This document shows, one piece after another, positions 28,475-36,726 of a stretch of 64,000 nt of DNA (the first letter of the stretch is position 1; each line of letters starts with the position of its first letter). Where the stretch lies: contig CAVWAL010000020.1 in NCBI GenBank assembly GCA_963752935.1, forward strand, positions 310,001 through 374,000. Reading direction: 5' to 3'. The notes under the pieces are model-generated. The model saw nothing but the letters and a program-made list of their open reading frames with translations. It searched no databases and was not told the DNA's origin. This DNA comes from RI-153 sp963752935 (GTDB lineage: Bacteria > Chloroflexota > Anaerolineae > Caldilineales > Caldilineaceae). Position numbers and translations under genes: made by a program.

Positions 28475-30268
28475 GTGACTACTATCCTGGCTGAAATCCG
28501 ATCCGGCGCTTACTATGATTCGGTGGTGTTGATGCAGTTGCAGCGATCGTTGGCCGGACTGCCCAATGTGCTCGAGGCAGGGGTGGTGATGGGGACGGCC
28601 GCCAACAAGGATCTGTTGGCGCAAAGTAACTTGCTGGTCAATTCCCTTGCCAATGCTGTGCCCGACGATCTGATCATCGTCGTCAATGCCGCCGATGAGG
28701 CCGCAGCGCGCTTTGCCCTTGCCCAGGTAGACGAACTGCTGACACGGCGGCGCTCTCAGGCAGCCACATCCTATCGCCCCAAAAGCCTCGACACAGCGCT
28801 AAAGATGCTGCCCGAGGCCCGCTGGGTGTTGATCTCGGTGCCGGGGCGCTATGCCGCCGGGGTGGCGCGGCAGGCGTTGGCGCTTAAGAAGAATGTCTTC
28901 CTTTACAGCGACAACGTCAGCCTTGAGGACGAGGTCGATCTCAAGCAGAGTGCGGCGCGCCAGGGGCTGTTGGTGATGGGGCCGGACTGCGGCACGGCGA
29001 TTGTGACCGGCGTGGGGCTGGGCTTCGCCAACCGGGTACGCCGGGGATCGGTTGGCGTTGTCGGCGCATCAGGGACGGGGTTGCAACTGGTGACGTCGCG
29101 CATCCATCAACTGGGTGGCGGCATCACGCACGCCCTGGGCACCGGCGGCCGCGACCTATCCGAAGCGGTGGGGGCCATTACGGCGCGGCAGAGCCTCGAT
29201 CTGCTGGCCCGAGATCCCGCAACGGCGGTGATCGTCCTCATTTCCAAACCGCCGTCTGCTTCCGTTGCCGCCGAGCTACTGACCGCAGCGCGCGCGTCGG
29301 GCAAGCCCGTGGTGGTCAACTTTATCGGGTACAGCCCTACCGAACACATCGAAGGCATCCATTTCGCCCGCACTCTCGACGAAACCGCCGAACTTGCCGT
29401 CCACCTTTCCGGTCATCCCGGCGGCGAAAAAGGTAGTGGAGACGGTGATTCATCCTCTACCCAATCGCCCATCCCCACCCCTCAGTCTCCATTTCTGCGC
29501 GGCCTCTTCTCCGGCGGCACTCTGGCCTACGAAGCTCTGCTGCTCTTGCAAGAGTACCTGCCCACCGTCTACTCCAACGCGCCGCTCAAGGGCGGTCCGA
29601 GACTGGCCAACGCCCACCGCAGCCAGGAGCACACCATCGTCGACCTGGGCGAGGACGAATTCACCGTAGGTCGTCTGCACCCCATGCTCGATAACGACCT
29701 GCGCATCCGGCGTCTGCTCGAAGAGGCCGAGGATCCCGACGCCGGTCTGATCCTCTTCGACGTGGTCCTGGGCGACGGCGCCCACCCGGATCCTGCCGTA
29801 GAACTGGCGCCCGCCGTGATCCAGGCCCGCTCAATCGCCCAGGCAGACGGACGCGATCTGATCTTTGTGGCGGTGGTGGTGGGTACGGATCTCGATCCCC
29901 AGGACATGGCGCGCCAGATCGAACAGTTGACGGAAGTGGGCGTCCACGTCTTTACGCGCAACGACGAAGCCATCCGCGCCATCGGCAGCCTGATCAAGGC
30001 AAAGGGCAACGGGCACAGTGAAGAAGCCATCGAGCCTCTGATCTCTCAACACGCAGCACCCGGCAGGCAGCAGGCTACCAATGACCTGCCGCCGGTTGAT
30101 CTGGACCTGCTCACCGCTCCGCTCTCTGCTGTCAATGTCGGTCTCGAATCTTTCACCGAGAGTCTCACCGCCCAGAATGTGCCTGTCGTCCAGGTAGATT
30201 GGCGTCCACCGGCGGGGGGCAATGAGCGGCTGATGGGAATATTGGCGCGGATGAAGAGGGGGGTGTAA
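28475..30268 (+). CDS. fdrA: FdrA family protein (acyl-CoA synthetase-like; oxamate carbamoyltransferase subunit homologue)
   Basis: 597 residues with a GTG start preceded by AGGA. FdrA proteins are built like succinyl-CoA synthetase alpha/beta Rossmann domains. Seen: VVGASGTGLQLVTSRI and LVMGPDCGTAIVTG in the first half, and FSGGTLAYEALLLLQE with DVVLGDGAHPDPA in the second. In E. coli the fdrA, ylbE and ylbF products have been reported as subunits of oxamate carbamoyltransferase (AllFGH), in anaerobic allantoin use. Here fdrA is followed 93 bases later by a DUF1116 gene (ylbE type), but no ylbF-type gene is in the window. The function is thus inferred from family. Confidence 0.85.
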   Translation: MTTILAEIRSGAYYDSVVLMQLQRSLAGLPNVLEAGVVMGTAANKDLLAQSNLLVNSLANAVPDDLIIVVNAADEAAARFALAQVDELLTRRRSQAATSYRPKSLDTALKMLPEARWVLISVPGRYAAGVARQALALKKNVFLYSDNVSLEDEVDLKQSAARQGLLVMGPDCGTAIVTGVGLGFANRVRRGSVGVVGASGTGLQLVTSRIHQLGGGITHALGTGGRDLSEAVGAITARQSLDLLARDPATAVIVLISKPPSASVAAELLTAARASGKPVVVNFIGYSPTEHIEGIHFARTLDETAELAVHLSGHPGGEKGSGDGDSSSTQSPIPTPQSPFLRGLFSGGTLAYEALLLLQEYLPTVYSNAPLKGGPRLANAHRSQEHTIVDLGEDEFTVGRLHPMLDNDLRIRRLLEEAEDPDAGLILFDVVLGDGAHPDPAVELAPAVIQARSIAQADGRDLIFVAVVVGTDLDPQDMARQIEQLTEVGVHVFTRNDEAIRAIGSLIKAKGNGHSEEAIEPLISQHAAPGRQQATNDLPPVDLDLLTAPLSAVNVGLESFTESLTAQNVPVVQVDWRPPAGGNERLMGILARMKRGV

Positions 30269-30361
30269 ATCGATCCCGCCACCCCATCATGGCTCCAATC
30301 CTCACCGTCTTGTTCATCAACCAGGCCAATCTCTACTCTTTAGCCATTCCAAGGAGCTCGC

Positions 30362-31609
30362 ATGACTGTCAACATTGACGCCGCCAACGCTGCCGCAGTG
30401 GAACGCATGATCGAGGCCCGTCCGGTGTTGACGGGGATGGGGAAGGCGCTGGATCTGATTCCAGGGATGCATGCCGATCTGCTGCTGCACGCAGGGCCGC
30501 CGATCACGTGGGAACGGGCCTCGGGTCCGCTACGCGGCGCGATTACGGGGGCGTTGATCTTCGAGGGCCGTGCCCAGAACGAGGCCGGGGCGCGTGAACT
30601 GGTGACTTCGGGCGCCGTCAAACTGGAACCATGCCACCATCACAACACGGTGGGGCCAATGGCGGGGGTGACGTCGCCGTCGATGGCGGTCTACGTTGTG
30701 GAAAACAAGACCCACGGCAATCTGGCCTTTTCAAACTTGAACGAGGGGTACGGCAAGGTTCTGCGTTATGGCGCCTACAGTGAGGACGTGCAAGCGCGGC
30801 TGCGCTGGATGCACGAAGTGCTGGCGCCGATCTTGGGCGCGGCGATTGACCGAACCGGCGGTGTGGACATCCGCTCGCTGGTTGCCGAAGCGCTGCATAT
30901 GGGCGACGAAGGACACAACCGCAACAAGGCAGGCTCGATCATCTACACCAAAAACCTCGCCCCGCACATCGCCCGGGTTGCACCCAATGGCGAGACCGCC
31001 GGCGATGTGATTCAATCCTTGGGGGACAACGCCTTGAGCGTCCTCAACCCGGTAATGGCGGCATGCAAAGCCATGGCCGACGCTGCCCACGGCGTGGAAG
31101 GCAGCACGCTGGTGACGACGATGGCGCGCAACGGCACCGATTTCGGTATCCGCATCAGTGGGCTGGGCGGACGCTGGTTCACGGCGGACGCGCAGATCCC
31201 CAATGGGCTCTACTTTCCCGGCTTCCAGGCTGAGGACGCCAACCGCGATATCGGCGACAGCACCATCACCGAGACGGCGGGGATCGGCGCTTTCGCGATG
31301 GCTGCCGCGCCCGCTATCGTCACCTTTGTCAGCGGTACACCCCAGGACGCGTTGAACGCCACACTGGAAATGTACGAGATCACCGTGGCCGAGCATAGAG
31401 CCTTTACGATTCCGCAACTCGACTTCCGCGGTACGCCCGTGGGCATCGACCTGCGCAAAGTCGTGGAAACGGGCATTACCCCACGCGTCAACACTGGTAT
31501 CGCCCACAAGGAGGCAGGCGTGGGCCAGATCGGTGCCGGTCTCGTGCGTCCACCGATGTCGATCTTCGAGGAAGCGCTGGTGGCGTTTGCCGAGACATAT
31601 GGTTTCTGA
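30362..31609 (+). CDS. DUF1116 / YlbE-like protein
   Basis: 415 residues, matching the DUF1116 family length. Seen: GPPITWERASGPLRGAITGA, LEPCHHHNTVGPMAGVTSPS (conserved His cluster) and EALHMGDEGHNRNKAGS. The family is the usual partner of FdrA and is reported as a subunit of oxamate carbamoyltransferase in E. coli (YlbE/AllG). Here it follows fdrA in the same direction with AAGGAG before the ATG. No allantoin-pathway genes are nearby, so a different carbamoyl or acyl substrate is possible. Confidence 0.85.
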   Translation: MTVNIDAANAAAVERMIEARPVLTGMGKALDLIPGMHADLLLHAGPPITWERASGPLRGAITGALIFEGRAQNEAGARELVTSGAVKLEPCHHHNTVGPMAGVTSPSMAVYVVENKTHGNLAFSNLNEGYGKVLRYGAYSEDVQARLRWMHEVLAPILGAAIDRTGGVDIRSLVAEALHMGDEGHNRNKAGSIIYTKNLAPHIARVAPNGETAGDVIQSLGDNALSVLNPVMAACKAMADAAHGVEGSTLVTTMARNGTDFGIRISGLGGRWFTADAQIPNGLYFPGFQAEDANRDIGDSTITETAGIGAFAMAAAPAIVTFVSGTPQDALNATLEMYEITVAEHRAFTIPQLDFRGTPVGIDLRKVVETGITPRVNTGIAHKEAGVGQIGAGLVRPPMSIFEEALVAFAETYGF

Positions 31610-31684
31610 TCATGGACGTCTTTGCCCAGAGTGGATGACCGGTAACAGTGTGTCTGTACGTCATCGCCCACAATAAAAGAACAT

Positions 31685-31729
31685 AGAATCTATCCGTCAA
31701 TTCACTGTAATTTACGGATAGACACATAG
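31685..31729. repeat. Short inverted-repeat element upstream of the DedA gene
   Basis: Arms TCTATCCGT (31689-31697) and ACGGATAGA (31714-31722) flank CAATTCACTGTAATTT. The end GGATAGACACATAG also occurs at 9240-9253, just before the LysM gene, and a split copy lies at 18597-18686. Confidence 0.5.
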
Positions 31730-31771
31730 TAAGACGCGCAGACACGAACCGAATCCCCCCGGAGGTTCTGC

Positions 31772-32389
31772 ATGTTGACAGATTGGGTAGAACAGCTCGT
31801 CCGTAGTATGGGCTATATTGGCCTTGCATTCCTTATGTTTTTAGAAAATGTCTTTCCACCGATCCCGTCCGAAGTGGTGATGCCGTTGGGCGGGTTCCTT
31901 AGCACGCAGCAACAGTCTATGAACCTGATTGGCGTTGTGTTGGCCGGCGTCCTGGGCACGATGGTGGGCGCTTTGGTGCTTTATTACCTGGGGAGGTGGC
32001 TGCATACAGATCGTCTGCACGCCTGGGCCGAAAAACATGGTCACTGGATTTTGCTGGACCCAGACGACATCGATAAGGCGATGGACTCCTTTTCTCGCCA
32101 CGGCAACACGGTTGTCTTCTTTGGTCGTCTCATCCCCGGTGTGCGTTCGTTGATCTCGATTCCCGCCGGCTCTTGTGGCATGAATATCTGGCAGTTCCTG
32201 CTTTATACCTTCGCCGGCACTATCATTTGGACCGGTGTGCTGGCCTACGCCGGCCGGATTCTTGGGCGCAACTACAGCAATGTGAGCAATGTGATCCAAT
32301 GGGCTACTTACGTCGTGCTGGCCGTATTCATTTTTACCGTCATCTGGTGGGTTGTAAAAAAACGTAGGCAGAAGAGTAGCCATGCCTAG
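31772..32389 (+). CDS. DedA family membrane protein
   Basis: 205 residues with about five hydrophobic segments. Seen: ENVFPPIPSEVVMPLGGF (the re-entrant ExxxPxPxE signature), FSRHGNTVVFFGRLIPGVRS (FGRFIPGVR signature) and GTIIWTGVLAYAGRILG. DedA proteins are implicated in flipping undecaprenyl phosphate or other lipids. A GGAGG-type site (CCCGGAGGTTCTGC) precedes the ATG. Monocistronic; a strong terminator follows. Confidence 0.93.
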   Translation: MLTDWVEQLVRSMGYIGLAFLMFLENVFPPIPSEVVMPLGGFLSTQQQSMNLIGVVLAGVLGTMVGALVLYYLGRWLHTDRLHAWAEKHGHWILLDPDDIDKAMDSFSRHGNTVVFFGRLIPGVRSLISIPAGSCGMNIWQFLLYTFAGTIIWTGVLAYAGRILGRNYSNVSNVIQWATYVVLAVFIFTVIWWVVKKRRQKSSHA

Positions 32390-32427
32390 TGGTGGATGTG
32401 GGATGCGGATTGGGCAGCAAGATTCTG

Positions 32428-32472
32428 ATCAAAAAAGCGGACGAGATCGTCGATCTCGTCCGCTTTTTTGAT
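32428..32472. terminator. Bidirectional terminator between the DedA gene and the exported nuclease gene
   Basis: A perfect 22 bp stem with a one-base centre, carrying A6 and T6 in the arms (ATCAAAAAAGCGGACGAGAT then CG, T, and its complement). It sits between convergent genes. Confidence 0.9.
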
Positions 32473-32479
32473 TGATAAC

Positions 32480-34954
32480 CTACTCTCCGGTGCTGCCGCG
32501 GTAAATGCTGGGCAGGTAAAGCACATCTTCGGCCAGATCCAGCCCGACGATGACCGGATCGTGATCCGACGAACGGTACGGATCGGCATTGTAGAGTTCG
32601 TTGACCTGCTGCGCCGATTGGAACTCGACGTTGTAATCGAGCACGCGTGGCTCATCCGCGTTGATGTGCCAGACGGTTACGTCCGTCACCTGTGACGTCA
32701 GCGTGGACGTACCCAAAGCGTGGTCAAGATAGCCCGATTCGCCGTTGAAGACGTAGGAATAGGCCTCCGCCGCGGGGACGAACTGCTTGATCAGATCGGT
32801 GAATCCCTGGGTTTGCAGGGCACGGATGGGATCTTCCTCTGCATAGGAGTTGAGATCGCCTATGATCAGGAAGTCCTCATCGTCGCTGCCTGTCGGATTG
32901 CCCGCCAGCCACTCTGCCAGCGCATTGGCTGCCTGTGTACGCACACCATTGCAGTTGCCCTGCCCGTCGCCGGTGTCCGGATCTCCGCTACAGGACGAAC
33001 CTTTCGACTTGAGATGGTTAACGGCTACGGTGAATTCGCCGCCATCAACGACGCTGTGGAAGGTCTGCGCCAGCGTTGGGCGGTTGAGCGTATCGATGAA
33101 GTCGGGATCTACCGTCGAATTGAGAATGGCGAAGGTACCCACGGGTGTCACCGCTGCGGGTTTGTAAATCATGCCCACGCGGATGGCGTCGGTGCCGATG
33201 ACGCCAGTGTTGACATAGGTGTAGACAGTGCTGCCTGCGATCTGATTCAACCCACCAACAATGTCGGCCAGCGGCTCCACACCCGTCGTGTTTTCCATCT
33301 CGATCAGGCCGACAATATCAGCGTCGATAGCGGTCAGCGCTTGCAGGATCTTGGTGCGCTGTCGCTCGAACTCCGCACTGCTGTTGGCGCCGCGGCAGTC
33401 CATATTCTTATCAGGGCCGCACAATGGCTGGCCACTATCCAGGGTGAGGAAGTAGTTGAGCACGTTGAAACTCGCCACCTGCATCGTTCCACCCACGGCA
33501 TCGGGTGCTGCCTGCCGCGGATTGCTCGCTGTAAACGAAATCACCTCTGTGGGCTGAATGCGATAGACGCCGAATCGTTGGTCGAGCACACCGGTCAGGT
33601 TGCCAACTGTGTCGCCGACGCGCAGCGTGTTCAGCGCCGTCAGTTCAGGGTTCGGGTAGATGATCGGATCGGGGTTCTGCACAGAATTGGCATCGTCCAG
33701 CAAGATGCGGCTCAAGTTGTTCTGAGCCGCTAGCGCACTAGCCGGTGCGCCGGGCGTGATGACATTCGTGGGGTTGAGCAGGCGTCCCCCTGCAGAAAGC
33801 GCCACCTCGCCGAAACGACCTAGATTGTAGTGTTCGGTCACGGTCAGCGTCATGGGGAAGCTAACCAACATGCCTTCGTAGGCTTCCAGAGAGGCTATCG
33901 AAGTGACGGGCAGTGTCACGGCGACGGGTGTGATGCTTTCCGTTCCTGTGCAGACAGCGGCGTTCTGCAATTTGCCGATCTGGGTGAGCGAAGCGCCACT
34001 GCTGGTGAACTCGCCGATTTCGCCCTGTACGCGCACGATTTGGCCGGCTGACACCGCCGGGTCTCCATCCGAATCGAAGACAAAGATGCCTTCAGACGTG
34101 GCCGGATCGGCGTCTTGATCCTCGGCCTCTTCCTGAAGATAGAAACCGGCCAGCCCCGATTGATAGTCACCTACGACGACACCTTCAACGATCTGAATCG
34201 ACCCCAGCAACGGACTCGTTTCTGTCAGTCCCTGGATGGCATGGATCGGTGTCGCCGATTCGCCACAGGTGTCGACAAACGGGCAGTTGTTGGGTGCACC
34301 GGGTGTGTCCGCTTCCAAATTGGCAAACTCGCCAATCGTCCATTGGCTGCCGCAGCGGAAGACGACGCGCGGCACAGCCACACCGTCCTGTCCGATTGAA
34401 GTAGCACAGTAGGTGAGGTTGCCCTCGCCGGGTTCGACGATCAGACTCAAGCAGTCCCATATTTCGTCCCACGGCGGCGAGTCGAAAGCGCCGTCATTGT
34501 TGGTGTCGACGTCATCACCCAGGCTTCCGCTGAAGTCCTTTACGAGCAGATGGGTAACGTTGTCGCCGTTTTCAAAGTTGAGCGTCTCGGTGACCAGGCT
34601 GGGTAGTGCGGTTGTAAAGGTGGATTCCGCTGCCCAGAAGAAGCCGTTGGCGTCGAGACTTTGTCCGCTCAGCGGGGTGATCGATTCGATCACGCCACTG
34701 TCGTCGTCGCTACCATCACCGATGACGATATAGGTGAGATCGTTGAGATCCGTGTTGCTCAGCCCGCGCAGCTCGAAGAACTCGTTGTCGTCGGTGCCGA
34801 ATTGATCGACGCGGATCTCATTGATCATCGCCGGTGGAATCGTATCGTTATCGTTGGGCGCAGCCAGAAGATTGGCGGGGTTGTCATTGACTGTCAAGAG
34901 GCCGATTAACAGGAGTACCAACCATGTAGTTAAGAAGACGAAACGTTTGATCAT
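32480..34954 (-). CDS. Exported multidomain nuclease (ExeM/NucH-like, EEP domain)
   Basis: 824 residues. A signal peptide (~1-32, FVFLTTWLVLLLIGLL) is followed by a lamin-tail-like domain (MINEIRVDQFG, NEFFELRG), an OB-fold-like region and an EEP domain from ~500 (MQVASFNVLNYF, IVGLIEMENTT, IIGDLNSYAEEDP, YRSSDHDPVIV). This architecture matches extracellular deoxyribonucleases of the ExeM/NucH type that degrade environmental DNA for nutrients or biofilm turnover. The C-terminus ends in VLYLPSIYR plus a short tail; similar aromatic/Leu-Pro ends are frequent on exported Chloroflexota proteins and may be a surface-retention signal (inference). No anchor helix is seen. Confidence 0.88.
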   Translation of the reverse strand: MIKRFVFLTTWLVLLLIGLLTVNDNPANLLAAPNDNDTIPPAMINEIRVDQFGTDDNEFFELRGLSNTDLNDLTYIVIGDGSDDDSGVIESITPLSGQSLDANGFFWAAESTFTTALPSLVTETLNFENGDNVTHLLVKDFSGSLGDDVDTNNDGAFDSPPWDEIWDCLSLIVEPGEGNLTYCATSIGQDGVAVPRVVFRCGSQWTIGEFANLEADTPGAPNNCPFVDTCGESATPIHAIQGLTETSPLLGSIQIVEGVVVGDYQSGLAGFYLQEEAEDQDADPATSEGIFVFDSDGDPAVSAGQIVRVQGEIGEFTSSGASLTQIGKLQNAAVCTGTESITPVAVTLPVTSIASLEAYEGMLVSFPMTLTVTEHYNLGRFGEVALSAGGRLLNPTNVITPGAPASALAAQNNLSRILLDDANSVQNPDPIIYPNPELTALNTLRVGDTVGNLTGVLDQRFGVYRIQPTEVISFTASNPRQAAPDAVGGTMQVASFNVLNYFLTLDSGQPLCGPDKNMDCRGANSSAEFERQRTKILQALTAIDADIVGLIEMENTTGVEPLADIVGGLNQIAGSTVYTYVNTGVIGTDAIRVGMIYKPAAVTPVGTFAILNSTVDPDFIDTLNRPTLAQTFHSVVDGGEFTVAVNHLKSKGSSCSGDPDTGDGQGNCNGVRTQAANALAEWLAGNPTGSDDEDFLIIGDLNSYAEEDPIRALQTQGFTDLIKQFVPAAEAYSYVFNGESGYLDHALGTSTLTSQVTDVTVWHINADEPRVLDYNVEFQSAQQVNELYNADPYRSSDHDPVIVGLDLAEDVLYLPSIYRGSTGE

Positions 34955-35253
34955 TTTCTATCCTTTCGCTGGGCGGAAGATGACAGGCGTTGCAGAAGTC
35001 CACAAAGGCTGCAATCAAGCGATGTCACTCGACACCGTCGCTTTCTATTATACCTTGTTAAGAGCAGAGCCGCGCATCTTGCCTTGGAAGCAATGGGATG
35101 CACCCCCTGCGCTGCGTCGGTTGGACAGGATCACCTATCAACGGCTATTCTGTACTGCATCTGAACCGGTGTGGCGCTGCCTCCAACTGCGCAGAGCATC
35201 CACACCCCAAAAGGCAATTCGACCATAGTCCATGAACTGAGCAAGGTGACAAA

Positions 35254-36456
35254 ATGGCACACTCTTTTCCCGAAGTAAATGTTGAAAAGCCCATGCCAGA
35301 CGTAAAACTGACCCCGGCGGCGTGGATTGGCTATGCCGTTCTGGCGCTTGCGGTGATGCTTGGCTTTATCATCGGCGGCGAGGCGGCCTCCTTTGCACAG
35401 ACGGGGCTTATGTTTGTTCCGTTTGTGGTGGTCGCCGTGCTGTCCTACCTGGGCATTCGCTACCCTGCAGCTCGAGTGCTGGCCCTGCTCTGGCTCTTGG
35501 CCCTGATGACCATCTATCTGTTGTTGGTGGTCGGGTTCAGCCTCTTCACGGTGATGGATGTGGGGAGTGGCGGAACGGTGATGGATGCGGGGAGTGGCGG
35601 ACTGTTGGGCGGCGCAGAATTTGATCCGGAAATGGCGGGGTTGTTTGCCAATGTGGGTGGGCTGGCTGTACTCTCGATCCTGATCGCCTGCATGGGCTTT
35701 ATTCCAACAGTACGCCGGGGCGTGAGCCGCTTTATCCCGCTTGATCCTAACTCATTCGTCCATGCAATGGCGTTGGTGATTGTCACTGCCTTCCTGTTGA
35801 TGAGCTTCGCACCCCTGCTCGTCTTGGGTGAGCCACCACTCTTGACCGATTCTGCGCTCGATTCTATTCAATCCAGTGGCATGACCGGAGCCAGTGGGCT
35901 GTTGGCACAGATCTACACCCTGGTGTGGACCGTGCCGGTGGCGATTTTTGTGGTGGGGTATGGGGTTCGGCGCACGCTGGGGCAGGCGTTTCTGCGCTTG
36001 GGATTGGTTGCACCGTCACTGCGTCAGATCGCACTAGGCGTGGGCACAGCGTTGCTCCTGGTCCTCATCATGAATCTGCTCGATCTGGCAATCAATTCGA
36101 TCTGGCAGACAATGGGCTGGCCGCGCACCGACACAGAAGCATTTGGTGAGTTGCTTGCCTTTGCCCTCAGTCCGCTCGGTGCGATTGTGATTGGCGTCAC
36201 CGCCGGTTTGGGCGAAGAATTGGGTGTGCGGGGGGTACTGCAACCGCGGCTGGGCATCGTGCTCTCGAACCTGTTTTTTACCAGCCTGCACGCCTTCCAG
36301 TACAACTGGGACGCCCTACTTGTCGTCTTTTTGTTGGGTGCCACTTTCGGGTTGCTGCGAAAGTATACCAACACATCCACGGCGGCGATTGCGCATGGGC
36401 TCTATAATTTCCTTGTGATCATGATGCCGCTCTATGGGATCTCGCTGTTTAATTAG
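35254..36456 (+). CDS. CPBP family intramembrane metalloprotease
   Basis: 400 residues with about ten hydrophobic segments. The protease core shows GEELGVRG (motif 1, EExxxR, ~319-326), FFTSLHAFQYN (motif 2 His, ~345) and AIAHGLYNFLV (motif 3 His/Asn, ~382). The family (CAAX/Abi type) cleaves membrane proteins or peptides; some members confer bacteriocin self-immunity. Substrate unknown. AAGGTGA lies just before the ATG at 35254. The upstream 300 bases (34955-35253) contain no gene. A MITE-like element begins directly after the stop. Confidence 0.88.
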   Translation: MAHSFPEVNVEKPMPDVKLTPAAWIGYAVLALAVMLGFIIGGEAASFAQTGLMFVPFVVVAVLSYLGIRYPAARVLALLWLLALMTIYLLLVVGFSLFTVMDVGSGGTVMDAGSGGLLGGAEFDPEMAGLFANVGGLAVLSILIACMGFIPTVRRGVSRFIPLDPNSFVHAMALVIVTAFLLMSFAPLLVLGEPPLLTDSALDSIQSSGMTGASGLLAQIYTLVWTVPVAIFVVGYGVRRTLGQAFLRLGLVAPSLRQIALGVGTALLLVLIMNLLDLAINSIWQTMGWPRTDTEAFGELLAFALSPLGAIVIGVTAGLGEELGVRGVLQPRLGIVLSNLFFTSLHAFQYNWDALLVVFLLGATFGLLRKYTNTSTAAIAHGLYNFLVIMMPLYGISLFN

Positions 36457-36457
36457 C

Positions 36458-36684
36458 TTACCTTTACCCATAAGGTGGGTATCAAGAGCGGATTCGTTTT
36501 GACCCTTGGTACGGGCACGAGGGGGATGGGGACGACGTCTCGCCCATTGTCGCAGATCTCCGTCCCATCCCCCTCATGCCCCGACAACCGGCCCAATATC
36601 ACGAAGAAGTATCCCAGCCGTAGAACCTAGATCGGCCGCTGTTTGCCAGGCCTGTGCCGACTGCGGACTTGTGGGTAAAGGTTA
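36458..36684. mobile_element. MITE-like element, copy 1 (complete)
   Basis: 227 bp bounded by near-perfect 17 bp inverted ends (TTACCTTTACCCATAAG at 36458-36474, CTTGTGGGTAAAGGTTA at 36668-36684; 15/17 paired). Inside, 18 bp inverted repeats (36513-36530 and 36564-36581) flank a 33 bp core. It carries no ORF and is therefore non-autonomous. A second copy lies at 47953-48156 with the core inverted. No clear target duplication. Confidence 0.8.
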
Positions 36685-36726
36685 GGTTTAACTAGGCCGG
36701 GGGCAGCCCGTTCTGCCGTGCCCTGT

